This document shows positions 20,894-30,597 of a DNA stretch of 64,000 nucleotides, in pieces. The notes under the pieces were generated by a model. It was not told the DNA's origin, searched no databases, and worked only from the letters and a program-made list of their open reading frames with translations. This stretch comes from Cyanidium caldarium (Eukaryota; Rhodophyta; Bangiophyceae; Cyanidiales; Cyanidiaceae), in NCBI GenBank assembly GCA_026184775.1, contig JANCYW010000010.1, forward strand, positions 1-64,000, written 5' to 3'. Numbering within the stretch: the stretch's first letter is position 1; every line of letters begins with the position of its first letter. The position numbers were made by a program, and so were the translations under genes.

Positions 20894-23800
20894 ATGCATT
20901 TCGAGCGCTCGTGTGGCCGCATTTCGCAGTCGTGGCTGCGGCGGCGTGTGCGCACACGAGGCTGCGGAGAACCAACGGCCAACGCGCGTGTTGTTACGGT
21001 CAGGGACGGGCGCTGGGTGGGCGTGTCGGGAGAGGGTGCCGCGGATTTCGCCGGGCACCTCCCAAGAGGCAGTTGTGCGTTGCCGCAACGGGTTTGCTGC
21101 GGACGGCCGCTGGGGTGCATGCTGGACGAGGCCACAGCTGCAGCAGCAGGCGCAACGGCCAACGACGGCGGGGAAGCGGCGGCACGGTCGGTGGCGCCGG
21201 GCGTGTCCACGGGCGCTGTTCGACGCAGCCGTTACTCCACCCGGAAAGTGCGGTTGCGACGGCGGGGCTGGCTGGAACGCTTTGGCACGTCTCTGGCGCG
21301 GGCGTACCTGGTGGGGCTGAGTGCGCTGGACGCGTCGCCGGGTGACGTGGACTGGAGCGGGCAGGGGCGCTCTGGACAGCGGCTGGGCGCGCCCAGCAGT
21401 TTGTTGTTTGGACGGGCACGCGGCGCGGTCGATGAGGGCGACAGGGCAACGGCGGCGGCGATGAGCGCTGGTGGCGCCAGCGAATGCGGCGGCAACGGCA
21501 GCGGGCAGCGCCGTGCGCACCATCGCGCCGAGGCGCTGCACTCCAGCTCGCGACGTGGCGACGGCTATTCGGCGTTCGGCGCAGGTGCTGACGGTTTCGG
21601 CAGCTCGTCCGACGATGACGCGGTCGACATGGCGCATCTCGCGGACGATGGAGCGCAGTACGATATGGCCATGGCGGCCAACGTGCTGGACCGCGCGCCC
21701 ACCTCGTTCGATGAGGTTGATGAGCGCCGACCGAGCGAGAAACAGCGCAGTCTGGTGCATGAGCTGGAAGCGCTGGCTCGTCACGGCGCTGCGGCGGTGG
21801 CTGCTGCAGCGCATTCGCTGGTGGAGATGCTGCCGGTGGAGCACGCACCTCATGGTGGCGCGCCTGTCGATGGCCCCAAGCCGGTGCCGCCTCCCGCCAC
21901 CGAGACGCCGACATCGTCGGGTGGCGCGGCCGCGCCCGAGCTGGCGCTACTGGTGCAACAGCAAGGTCTGCGACGGTGCCACTTTTTCAGCATTCACCGT
22001 GGCGACGGCCGCACGGTGATCGAGATATGCGAAGGCCACGCCACCCGCCTATGTGCCGGCGACTATGCTGACGTTATGGTGGTACGGGCGGTGGCGGATG
22101 GCGCGGCCACGGGGATCGTGAAGAGCAGCAGCTTCGCGCCCGGTTCCGCGCTCGTCCAGAGCGACATCACCTCTTCGTGGACGGCGAACTCGACCGCATC
22201 GCCCGACCGGCGCGAGTGGACTGGCGGATCGCAGGCGAGCGTCATGCCGCCGTCGTCGACGCCGCTGCGCGCGCCCGTACCGACCGCATCGCTGCTGGAT
22301 GCGCTGGCGGCCGCCGGCATCGATGTGGCGCAACTGGCCGCCGAGGCCAAACCACAGCGCGCCTACCGCCGGCACTACTCGGCATGGATCACCAACTCGC
22401 TGCGCAGACCGCGCCCACCGGGCATCGAGTGCAAGCGCCTGCTGGTGATGGACGACAGCGGTGCCTTGCCGTGCAAGCGTCTGCTCCAAAATGCGTTTGC
22501 GTTTCTGACGCTGCTCGCCACCGGCCGCAACCCGCTCAAGTCGGTGCTGCTGCCCGTCACCGCCGAGTATGGCGCCGATCTGGTGGACGTGCTGTCGTGC
22601 GCGGTGGATACGGCGCTGCGCTGGTGCAGTGCAGGCATGCCGCTGCAGGTGGTGCGCATTGTGGTGCCGCCGGGCTACTGCACGCCGCCGGTGTTACAGC
22701 TGTTGGCGTCGTTCCAGGATTGCGTGGTGGAGCCGGGGCGTTACGAACCGAACCACGGCACGCAGCTGGGACTGAATGATGCGGGCGCAACGGCCGCCGA
22801 GACCGACGAGACCATGGCCGAGGCCGCCCAACGCGAGCACGGACGACGACAGATCCTGGCCAAAGACTTTATGCTGTTGTACGACAGGGCAGACAAGAAG
22901 ATCGCGTGGGAACTCATCCACATCCTCCGCTCCAAGTACAGCTTCAAAGTGTTCGACATGCACAATCGGGCGCTGGCCGAGGCCGCCACCGAGCTGGCCG
23001 AGCGATGCGACGAAGCGGGGGAGAGCGGGGACGCCTCGTCGCTGGCGCCGTCCGCATACGCGAACTCGGTGCGGGATGCGGGAGGAAACACGGGAGTGGA
23101 AGTGTGGGATCGTGTGCGCACGGCAGACGCCAAGGCGTCAGCAATGCCTGCCGTGGAGCCGGAAGCGGCAGAATCGGTGGGTGGAGCGGAGCAGAGATCC
23201 GTGTCGCCCGCGAGTGCGGATGTGCGCACACCAGAGCCGGGTGGGGAGGCGACGTCGGCGGCTGGCCGGGGTATTTCACCCGGAAGGGATTCCTCTGACA
23301 GCGCGGCGTCCGTCAGGGAGACATCGACCGCAGTATCCACTGCCAACGGGCGGTCGAGTTCACCGGCCGATGCCGCAACAGCGATGCAGCCGTCGTCCGC
23401 ACCGCCTCCGGCCAACGGCGTCAGCGCGTTTACCGACTCGACGCCCGCCTCCAACGCCACCAGACGATCCCGGGACTCGTTGCCGGCCGATGTGACCGAA
23501 CCGCCGGTGGCCGTTAGCGCCCCGGCAGCGGCGGCGGCGGCGGCAACGACCCCGTCGCCGCAACAACGCCTGACGCCGTTACCGCTGGGACGCGTCGGCG
23601 CTGACGCCATCGCCAGCAGCAATGCCGAAAACGAGGCCGCCGAAGCGTATCTGGCTGACGAGTGGTACACCGCACTGTTGCATGCGCGCCGCGTGGTGGC
23701 CATCATCTCGGACAACTTTTTCCGCTCGTCGCAGTGTCGCACGCTCTTCTCACTGGCGGCGTGCCGCAATTTGGAGCTGAGCGGCGAGGGGCTGTTCATC

Positions 23801-25288
23801 ATCTACTGGCAGAGCGCCGATTTGCCGGCGCAGGCGCAACGCCTGCTGGACACCAACGCCATCGACTGTCGCGAGATGAACCGCGCGCTGGCCAGCGATG
23901 CGCTGCTGGAGTTTGCCGCGCTGCACCGACGGCAACAGCGCGCCGAGAAGATCGCTCGCGAACGCAGTGGCGCAAGCGCGTCCGGCCGACGAGCCGGGGA
24001 GGTGCTACCGCCCGGCGTCGGCTCGTTGCAGGCGCCGCCTGCCGGATTGGCGAAACGGCTGCAGCGGCGGCGGCGGCGCGCCGGCAGTTACGGCGAAGCG
24101 GCATCGCTGTCGCTGTTGCCTGTCCGTTCGACCACCGGGCAGCGCAGCGCCGACGACACCGACGTCGGCTCCCGTCCGGCCACCACCGAGACCGAGTTTT
24201 TCGACGACGCCCCGATTCTGTTCGACCCGGCGTGGCGCGCCCAGTGGGACATCCCCCACGACGAGCTGCAACTGGGCACCAAACTGGGCGCGGGCGCTTT
24301 CGGCGAAGTGTACATGGCCGAGTGGCGCGGCCAGGTGGTGGCGGTGAAACAGCTGACGCGCGGCGACGAGGGGTTCACGCTGGACGTGGTGGAAGATTTC
24401 CAAAAGGAGATGATGCTGCTGAGCGGGCTGCGCCACCCGAACATCGTGCCGTTCTACGGTGCGGTGACGCGCCCGCCGCACCTGTGCATCGTGCTCGGGT
24501 TCGTCGGCGGCGGCTCGCTGTATCGGCTGATTCACTCGCGCAACCTCGACGACGAACAGCCGTTCACCGCGGCGGAGGTGGCCCATTTGGCACTGGGCAT
24601 CGCCCGCGGCATGCACTATCTGCACTCCCAGACGCCGCCGGTGGTGCATCGCGACCTGAAATCGCCCAACGTGCTCATCAACGCGGACACGCACGACCCG
24701 GTGGTGACCGACTTTGGACTGAGTCGGTCGCGCGTCAGCACCATGTTGATGACGGGCGCGGCGGGCACCCCGGAGTGGATGGCGCCGGAGATCATGCGGC
24801 AAGAGGCCATCAACGAGAAGAGCGATGTGTGGTCGTACGGCGTGATTGTGTGGGAGTTGATCACCTGTCAGAAGCCGTGGGCCGACGAGCATCCCATCCA
24901 GGTGATCTACCGGGTGGCGCAGCGGCGCGAGGCGCTCCGCGTGCCGCCGGGCACGGACGCGCACTTGCGCGTGCTGGTGGAGGCGTGTCTGCAACACAAT
25001 AGCAAGCGGCGGCCGTCGTTTGGGGATATTGTGGAGTTTTGGGAGGCGTTGCAGGCCAAACGGTCGTCGGACGGTATCGCGGCGAACGGGAGCGGTCGGA
25101 GTCAGGGCGGTCGGGCGCGAAGTCAGAGCGCCGGCGGGCCGGTCGACGGCAAGTCGGTGGTGGCCGATGATGGCGCGGTGCCGGTGACCGACCCGTTGTT
25201 ACTAGCGCGCATTGTGGAGCGGCGACAGCGACAACAACAGGGCGCCACCGCATCGTCGGCGACCGCGGCGCACGAGGAGGAGATCTGA
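20894..25288 (+). CDS. Large protein with a split TIR-like domain and a Raf-like kinase domain
   Basis: The frame encodes up to 1464 residues. Residues about 655-690 (KDFMLLYDRADKKIAWELI) match the first strand and helix of a TIR fold. After about 225 residues of low-complexity insert, residues 915-1010 continue it (RRVVAIISDNFFRSSQCRTL, then LFIIYWQ). Residues 1119-1390 are a TKL/Raf-like kinase: Gly loop GAGAFGEVYMAEW, AVKQL lysine, HRDLKSPNV, DFGLS, and GTPEWMAPE, all intact. It should be an active Ser/Thr kinase upstream in a MAP-kinase cascade. The true start is uncertain; later ATGs at 21119 and 21461 are possible because the first 200 residues are Ala/Gly/Arg-rich. The TIR part lacks the usual catalytic Glu of NADase TIRs, so a scaffold role is more likely. 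Confidence 0.8.
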   Translation: MHFERSCGRISQSWLRRRVRTRGCGEPTANARVVTVRDGRWVGVSGEGAADFAGHLPRGSCALPQRVCCGRPLGCMLDEATAAAAGATANDGGEAAARSVAPGVSTGAVRRSRYSTRKVRLRRRGWLERFGTSLARAYLVGLSALDASPGDVDWSGQGRSGQRLGAPSSLLFGRARGAVDEGDRATAAAMSAGGASECGGNGSGQRRAHHRAEALHSSSRRGDGYSAFGAGADGFGSSSDDDAVDMAHLADDGAQYDMAMAANVLDRAPTSFDEVDERRPSEKQRSLVHELEALARHGAAAVAAAAHSLVEMLPVEHAPHGGAPVDGPKPVPPPATETPTSSGGAAAPELALLVQQQGLRRCHFFSIHRGDGRTVIEICEGHATRLCAGDYADVMVVRAVADGAATGIVKSSSFAPGSALVQSDITSSWTANSTASPDRREWTGGSQASVMPPSSTPLRAPVPTASLLDALAAAGIDVAQLAAEAKPQRAYRRHYSAWITNSLRRPRPPGIECKRLLVMDDSGALPCKRLLQNAFAFLTLLATGRNPLKSVLLPVTAEYGADLVDVLSCAVDTALRWCSAGMPLQVVRIVVPPGYCTPPVLQLLASFQDCVVEPGRYEPNHGTQLGLNDAGATAAETDETMAEAAQREHGRRQILAKDFMLLYDRADKKIAWELIHILRSKYSFKVFDMHNRALAEAATELAERCDEAGESGDASSLAPSAYANSVRDAGGNTGVEVWDRVRTADAKASAMPAVEPEAAESVGGAEQRSVSPASADVRTPEPGGEATSAAGRGISPGRDSSDSAASVRETSTAVSTANGRSSSPADAATAMQPSSAPPPANGVSAFTDSTPASNATRRSRDSLPADVTEPPVAVSAPAAAAAAATTPSPQQRLTPLPLGRVGADAIASSNAENEAAEAYLADEWYTALLHARRVVAIISDNFFRSSQCRTLFSLAACRNLELSGEGLFIIYWQSADLPAQAQRLLDTNAIDCREMNRALASDALLEFAALHRRQQRAEKIARERSGASASGRRAGEVLPPGVGSLQAPPAGLAKRLQRRRRRAGSYGEAASLSLLPVRSTTGQRSADDTDVGSRPATTETEFFDDAPILFDPAWRAQWDIPHDELQLGTKLGAGAFGEVYMAEWRGQVVAVKQLTRGDEGFTLDVVEDFQKEMMLLSGLRHPNIVPFYGAVTRPPHLCIVLGFVGGGSLYRLIHSRNLDDEQPFTAAEVAHLALGIARGMHYLHSQTPPVVHRDLKSPNVLINADTHDPVVTDFGLSRSRVSTMLMTGAAGTPEWMAPEIMRQEAINEKSDVWSYGVIVWELITCQKPWADEHPIQVIYRVAQRREALRVPPGTDAHLRVLVEACLQHNSKRRPSFGDIVEFWEALQAKRSSDGIAANGSGRSQGGRARSQSAGGPVDGKSVVADDGAVPVTDPLLLARIVERRQRQQQGATASSATAAHEEEI

Positions 25289-25364
25289 GCGGAGGACGCG
25301 CCTCTCTCCCCATTCATTGCCGTGCTAAAGCTCGAATGACCTCCGGCGCCCTCACCGCTCTCCT

Positions 25365-26264
25365 TTACATCACACTCCCGCACTCCCGTTCCACCGCTTC
25401 GCGCATCTCCTCGTAGCGTCGCAGCCACGGGTGGAGCGGTGCGAGCGCGCGCAACCGCTCCACCTGCGACTGCACCCACTCGGCCGGCTGCAACTGTTGC
25501 ATGGCCAGGGCGATGCGGTTCACCAGTGCATCGGCGTCGTGGGCGTCGCGCGTCTGCGCCTGTTGCAGCGCCCGCTCGGCAGCCGCCTCCTGACCGCATT
25601 TGAGGTGGCACACGGCGGTGGCGTTGAGCAGGGCACCGGTGGCGCCGTGTCGCTCGGTCAGTTCCTGCAGCGTGTACAGGGCGTCTTCCACGTGCTCGCG
25701 TTCATCGCTGCAAATACCCATCTCCGCGCGCACCAACTGACACAGCGCGCTGTCTTCGTCCACCGCTTGCAGGCCGTCGAGTTCGCGGCGCGCCAGCTCG
25801 GGCCGGCGCATCTGCAGAAGCAGGTGGGCGCGCAGCGCGCCCGCTTCCGGGTGACTCAGCGAAGCGATGGCGGCGTACGCCTCCGGGAGTTGGGATAGGC
25901 GGGCGTGTACGCACGCCGTGGCCATGCGCGCTACCCGCTCAGAGTCGGGATCGCAAGAGGCGGCGGCGGATGCGGTGAGCGCCTGCAGCGCGTCCAACAC
26001 CTGCGGCGCCTCGTCGGCATCACCACCGCGCGACAGGTACTCGCCCAGGAACTTCAACGCGCGCAGCGAGATGGGCGCGTCAGGCGGCAGGGCGGTGAGG
26101 CGATCCGCCGTCCCGCGCCCTAGCTCACACAGCGCCATCAGCACATCGCGCTCCTGCCGCGCCCCTTCGGTGGACGGCTCCAGCGTGGCGCCCTCCTCCC
26201 ACGCCGCCGCGTAGTTGCCCAGGTGGAGGAAGTTGCGCAGTTCGTACAGATCATCGTCGGCCAT
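25365..26264 (-). CDS. COPE: Coatomer subunit epsilon
   Basis: The 299-residue protein opens with the family hallmark LYELRNFLHLGNYAAAWEE and is made of paired helices of the TPR type throughout, with HPWLRRYEEMREAVE at the C-terminus. Length (about 300) matches COPE. It is part of the COPI coat that returns proteins from Golgi to ER, where epsilon stabilises the alpha subunit. The ATG at 26264 is the only sensible start. Its end lies 76 bp from the end of the kinase gene, convergent. Confidence 0.92.
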   Translation of the reverse strand: MADDDLYELRNFLHLGNYAAAWEEGATLEPSTEGARQERDVLMALCELGRGTADRLTALPPDAPISLRALKFLGEYLSRGGDADEAPQVLDALQALTASAAASCDPDSERVARMATACVHARLSQLPEAYAAIASLSHPEAGALRAHLLLQMRRPELARRELDGLQAVDEDSALCQLVRAEMGICSDEREHVEDALYTLQELTERHGATGALLNATAVCHLKCGQEAAAERALQQAQTRDAHDADALVNRIALAMQQLQPAEWVQSQVERLRALAPLHPWLRRYEEMREAVERECGSVM

Positions 26265-26759
26265 GGTTCGGAGGACCGCTGACAGCGGTCAGCGGGGAGC
26301 GACGGCGATCCCGCCGCTGCAGACGTCGAGCGGCCGCACCGACCGCCGGCAGTTCAAGCGGCACACTGCCTCACTCCCGTGCCCAGCCGCGTCCCTTATG
26401 AGGTGGGAGTGTCCGGGAGCTGACACAAAAAAGAGGCAATAACGCGGAAGAGGAGACCGAGGAACGTCGAGCGCTGCTCCGCACAGACCCGTGCACGCGT
26501 CGCACGTCCTGCTGCGCTCGCGGATGGATCACTTTCTGCCTCTCTCCTCCGCATTCCCTTAACCATTCCCTTAACCATTCCCTTAACCATTCCCTCCCCC
26601 GCAACCGTTTCGATTTCCTCCGCTACGCTTTCCCGCCTCGGCGTTTTCAAACCTGCAGCCGTGCTTTCGCTTCCGGTGCACGTGTATTATCACGACCCGC
26701 TCTCGTTCGGACTCTCCTCCTCCACCTCTCTCTGTCTCTTTCTCATCTTCTCCTACGTC
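26265..26759. promoter_or_regulatory. Divergent promoter region, COPE and LIM genes
   Basis: About 495 bp separate two divergent starts. It includes four tandem copies of a 12-bp unit CATTCCCTTAAC at 26552-26599 (the last one ends in CCCC), then a long pyrimidine-rich stretch up to the LIM start. No gene is seen. The pyrimidine tract could be the LIM promoter or its 5' UTR; no specific factor site is recognised. Confidence 0.5.
26552..26599. repeat. 12-bp tandem repeat, four copies
   Basis: The unit CATTCCCTTAAC repeats exactly at 26552, 26564 and 26576, and a fourth copy at 26588 ends in CCCC. It lies between the COPE and LIM starts. Confidence 0.9.
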
Positions 26760-27221
26760 ATGACGATGTACGGTGGCTCGGACGAGACCTGCAGCATATG
26801 CGGCAAGTTGGTGTACGCCGCGGAGCGCGTGTCCACCGACGGCCGCATCTACCACAACAACTGCTTCCGTTGTCGCACCTGTAACAAGAAACTGGCACTG
26901 GGCACCTACGCCCAAATTGACGGTGTGCTGTTCTGCAAGCCGCATTTCGACGCGCAGTTCAACGCGGCCGGACGGTATGAGGTGTTCACGGCGGCACCGG
27001 CGCAGCCCGCTTACGGCAACCTGGAGAACGTGGCCCGCCTGGGCAACGTGTCCCAGAGTGGCGTGCGAAAGACTCTCGACGGTATGAATGCCGGAACGAT
27101 GGAGCCGCTGCGGGCTTACATCGAGTACCTCATCGATCGGATCGGCGAGCAACAGCAACACATGGACGAATTGAGAATGGCCATGGAGCAGTTGCGGGAC
27201 GGCCTGTCGGCCGCACCCTGA
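26760..27221 (+). CDS. Single-LIM-domain protein
   Basis: The product of 153 residues has one LIM zinc-binding domain at about 12-65: CSICGKLVYAAERV, then HNNCFRCRTCNKKL and FCKPHF, with all eight zinc ligands. The rest is a conserved linker and a coiled-coil-like C-terminus (about 120-148, rich in Gln, Glu, Met) that may mediate dimerisation. Similar one-LIM proteins of the CRP type bind actin or act as adaptors; which applies here is not clear. The start could be the ATG at 26760 or the one at 26766; the open frame upstream starts only with GTG. Confidence 0.85.
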   Translation: MTMYGGSDETCSICGKLVYAAERVSTDGRIYHNNCFRCRTCNKKLALGTYAQIDGVLFCKPHFDAQFNAAGRYEVFTAAPAQPAYGNLENVARLGNVSQSGVRKTLDGMNAGTMEPLRAYIEYLIDRIGEQQQHMDELRMAMEQLRDGLSAAP

Positions 27222-27288
27222 ATAAATCAGCACTCGCTGGTTATTTTATGCCCCGCGCACGTGCGCCAAAGCCATCCCGCTCCATCGC

Positions 27289-28389
27289 CTACCGACGGGA
27301 GGTCTGCGGTTGCCGAATGAATAGCGCCGCGTACAACATGATCGCGAACGGCAACAGAAAATAGTAAAAGCCGGCGATGCAACCCAGCAGCCACCGAAAC
27401 GCAAACACCACCCGCTCGCGCAGACCCATCGGTCGCTTGCTGTCCAGCACCTCCTCGATGGGTCCGAGGTGGATCTTCGGCTCGCCGGCCTCCGGCTTGG
27501 TGCCGGTCACCGTCAGCCCCATGATCAGACCGTGCTGGCGAATGCCCTTGTAGGCGCGCGGCCCGATGTAGGACACTTGCACATCGCGGAAACCGGCCCG
27601 TGCGAACCACTGTCGGTATTCTGCCTCGGTCGGGAACAGCATCCACAGATCGCACCAGAAGCGACTGAACGGGTTGGTGGCGCGCACCGGCCCGATAATG
27701 GTGGCCATGCCGCCGCGCTTCAGCACGCGATACGCCTCGGCCACACCGCGCTGCGGCTCCGGCCAGTACTCGATGGAGCCAGCCGACACATAGCGGTCAA
27801 AGGTGTCGGTCGGGAACGGCAGCGCCTCGGCATCGCCCTGCACCAGTTTCACTCCCTGTAGGGTCGGTTTGCGCCGTGCCACCTGCATCTGGTGCGGCGA
27901 CTGATCCAGCAGTGTCACGCACGCCGGGGCCACATACTTCACGACGCCCTCGGTGCAGAACCCGGTGCCGCCGCCCACGTCGACCACCGAAAACGCCTCT
28001 GGCGACTGCCCGGTGCCCGCCTCCAGCCCCGCCTGCCGCAAAGACGCGTCCCGCATTTCCACCGTCCAGTGGAACGGGTTGACCACGGTGTCGTAGACGA
28101 TCGAGAGGAACCGATAGAACCAGTACGCCTCGCGTTTGTGTTGGATGAGCCCACGCCGCCGGCGCTCCTCCACCGGAGTAACGTTCGGCGCCGACGACCC
28201 GGCCGCCGACGACCCGGCCGCCGACGCCCTCACAGGGAGGGCACGCGAGCGTGTCGGACGGCTGCTGCAGCGCTGCTGCAACCGCATAGCCTCCCGCCGC
28301 GCCTGCGGGAGGACGAAACGCGTACGGCATCTTGCACTTGGCTTCTCAGTAACCGCGTCTGACCACACTGGAGCCGTGATAAACCCCAT
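27289..28389 (-). CDS. VTE3: MPBQ/MSBQ methyltransferase of the plastid inner envelope
   Basis: This 366-residue enzyme methylates 2-methyl-6-phytyl- and 2-methyl-6-solanesyl-benzoquinol, steps in tocopherol and plastoquinone synthesis. The class I SAM fold is clear: VVDVGGGTGFCTEGV (motif I), LVQGDAEALPFP (motif II), EAYRVLKRGG (motif III). The conserved lead segment KREAYWFYRFLSIVYDTVVN and the C-terminal membrane anchor (about 335-355, LLGCIAGFYYFLLPFAIML) are as in plant VTE3. Two starts are possible: 28389 (MGFITAPV) or 28287 (MRLQQRC). I prefer 28389 because its Phe near the N-terminus matches red-algal plastid transit peptides. The 3' end is 67 bp from the LIM gene. Confidence 0.92.
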   Translation of the reverse strand: MGFITAPVWSDAVTEKPSARCRTRFVLPQARREAMRLQQRCSSRPTRSRALPVRASAAGSSAAGSSAPNVTPVEERRRRGLIQHKREAYWFYRFLSIVYDTVVNPFHWTVEMRDASLRQAGLEAGTGQSPEAFSVVDVGGGTGFCTEGVVKYVAPACVTLLDQSPHQMQVARRKPTLQGVKLVQGDAEALPFPTDTFDRYVSAGSIEYWPEPQRGVAEAYRVLKRGGMATIIGPVRATNPFSRFWCDLWMLFPTEAEYRQWFARAGFRDVQVSYIGPRAYKGIRQHGLIMGLTVTGTKPEAGEPKIHLGPIEEVLDSKRPMGLRERVVFAFRWLLGCIAGFYYFLLPFAIMLYAALFIRQPQTSRR

Positions 28390-28957
28390 GACACCTACAA
28401 GCGGTCGTCGTTCACGTTCTCGCTGCACCCCGGCGCAAACGTGAACCCGCCGAAAGCGCGATTCGACGCCCGCGCACCGATCGCGATGGCCACGCCGCGC
28501 GCGACATCTATCGCGCACGCACGCACGCATGCGCGGCGCCCAGCGCTGCGGCGACCGGGAAGGGCGCTCCTGTCGGGCGGGGCGTCTCGGGGACGACCGA
28601 CCGGTGGCGTGTGCGCGAGTCGGCCGGCAGCAGGCAGTGTGGAGGAGGCAGAGGGGTGTGGGCGTCGCGAGGTGTTGGCGGGCAGTAGCGGTGGGGGTGT
28701 CGGTGCGTGGATCGGGCACAGCGTGCGGGTGATGAAGTAACGGCTGGCTGGGCGGCACCGCTCGGAGGCTGAGTCGCGCAGCGTGACGAGTTGCTCGAGG
28801 CGTGGCGTTGATTGCGGGGCAGTGGATCCGTACGCGTTCTGGACCGAGGCTACGCTCCGGACGTTGCGACACGTTGGCACCGCCTTTGGCGAGCGCGCTC
28901 CGACGACGACGACGACGACGACGACGCACCTGCTGATCAACGCCAACTCTCCTCGTC
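28390..28957. other. Divergent intergenic region, VTE3 and MAPK
   Basis: About 570 bp between two starts. It has a GAC/CGA triplet repeat at about 28896-28925 close to the MAPK start, and GC-rich sequence otherwise. I see no gene or RNA. It must carry both promoters. Confidence 0.5.
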
Positions 28958-30526
28958 ATGTCACAAGCGCATCAGAACAAGCACCACGTGGAGGAGCTGC
29001 GGCGGAGCTTCTTCGACGTGCCGCTGGTGGAGAACCGCTACACGCTGCTCTCCGTGATCGGCGAGGGCGCGTACGGTGTGGTGTGCTCGGCGATGGACAA
29101 CCGCACCGGCGAGAAAGTGGCGGTGAAGCGCATTCGGCGCGTGTTCGATGAAGTGCCCGAGGCGATCCGCATCTTGCGCGAACTCCGCTTCCTCCGCCTC
29201 CTGCGTTCGCACGAGAACATCATCACCGTGCGCGACGTGATGGCGCCGTCGCACCGCGACGAGTTCAACGACGTGTTCGTGGTGTTCGAACTGATGCCCG
29301 CCGACCTCAACCGCGTGCTGCGCGCCAAGATCGCCCTCTCGCAAGATCACATCCGGTGGCTGCTGTACCAGCTGCTGCGCGCATTGCATTTCATGCACAG
29401 CTGCAACGTGCTGCACCGAGACATCAAACCGAACAACATCATGATCAACGAGATGTGCGACCTGCGGGTGATCGACTTTGGGTTGGCGCGCGCCGCCTAC
29501 TCGCAGCAGCACGAGGATATGGTGTACTGGACCGATTATGTGGCCACGCGGTGGTATCGCGCGCCCGAGCTCATCATGAGCTACTTCACGCGCTACTCCA
29601 CGGCGATCGACGTGTGGTCGGTGGGGTGCATCTTCGCAGAGCTGCTCAATCAGGGCCGGCCGCTGTTCCCTGGCATGAACGGCTTTCACCAGCTGGAGCT
29701 GATGGTGCGGCTGCTGGGTTCGCCCGGCGAGGAAGCCATCAGCAAGGTGCGCAACACCAAGGCGAAGCAGCATCTGCGCTCGCTGCCACAGTGCGCGCCG
29801 CGCCCGCTGCAAGAGGTGTTCCCGGACGCGCCGCCCGAGGGGCACGACCTGCTGCAGCACCTGCTGCAGTTCGATCCGGATCGGCGGTACACCGCCCTGC
29901 AGGCGCTGCAGCATCCTTACTTTAGGGATCTGTTCTCGGTGGAGTCGGTGGTCACCGGCGCGCCGCTGCCGGCCGAGGAGTTTCGGTTCGAACGCGAGCA
30001 GCTGTCGCAGGCACAGCTGCGAGAGCTGTTCCTGGAGGAGATCTCGCACTACCATCCCGACTTGCTGGAGGTGTTTCGCAGCACCGCCGCGCTGGGGTAC
30101 GAGGTGCCCAGCGAAGCGGAGAAGTTTCGTGACGCACTGGCCAACGAGGAAAGCGACGGACTGCGGCGGCCGCGGGCGTACGCCAGCATGCCCAAAGAGC
30201 GCCTAGCCACCATGTGGAGCCAGGTAGAGCGGTGGGCGCGCGGAAGAGAGCGCGGGAATGGCAAGGCGCCGGCGGGAATACGGCACGTGAGCACGGTGCC
30301 GGAAGCGTCGGATGAGGTGATTATGGAGGAGCCGACGGAGGCGGGTGCCGACGTCATCGCAGATGCGGCGGCGACCGCCACGACCTCCGATTTGCCGGTG
30401 ACCGCGATGGACGAATCGCTGATGGAGGAGGTGGTGGTGGTGGCGGCGGCGGCTTCGACGGCGTCGCGGACGGGCGACACCGGGGGGCGTGTGTGCGCCT
30501 CCCACGTGACCGGCAACGCGCGATAG
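28958..30526 (+). CDS. MAP kinase with TDY activation loop
   Basis: The 522-residue Ser/Thr kinase has an intact catalytic core at 28-340: Gly loop GEGAYGVV (35-42), Lys57, HRD at 153-155, DFG at 173-175 and the MAPK insert. The activation motif is Thr-Asp-Tyr (192-194) followed by VATRWYRAPEL. TDY is the hallmark of plant and algal group D MAPKs; classical ERK uses TEY. The C-terminal 180 residues are an extension, helical then Glu/Ala-rich, also typical of the TDY group. With the Raf-like kinase gene 3.7 kb upstream, two layers of a MAPK cascade lie in this window, though no link is shown. Confidence 0.93.
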   Translation: MSQAHQNKHHVEELRRSFFDVPLVENRYTLLSVIGEGAYGVVCSAMDNRTGEKVAVKRIRRVFDEVPEAIRILRELRFLRLLRSHENIITVRDVMAPSHRDEFNDVFVVFELMPADLNRVLRAKIALSQDHIRWLLYQLLRALHFMHSCNVLHRDIKPNNIMINEMCDLRVIDFGLARAAYSQQHEDMVYWTDYVATRWYRAPELIMSYFTRYSTAIDVWSVGCIFAELLNQGRPLFPGMNGFHQLELMVRLLGSPGEEAISKVRNTKAKQHLRSLPQCAPRPLQEVFPDAPPEGHDLLQHLLQFDPDRRYTALQALQHPYFRDLFSVESVVTGAPLPAEEFRFEREQLSQAQLRELFLEEISHYHPDLLEVFRSTAALGYEVPSEAEKFRDALANEESDGLRRPRAYASMPKERLATMWSQVERWARGRERGNGKAPAGIRHVSTVPEASDEVIMEEPTEAGADVIADAAATATTSDLPVTAMDESLMEEVVVVAAAASTASRTGDTGGRVCASHVTGNAR

Positions 30527-30597
30527 AGCGTGAACCCGTGGCCGTCGTTCTGACGGGATAAAGCGCTGTGCGAATGTTGGACGTGGCGAGGCGGCGT

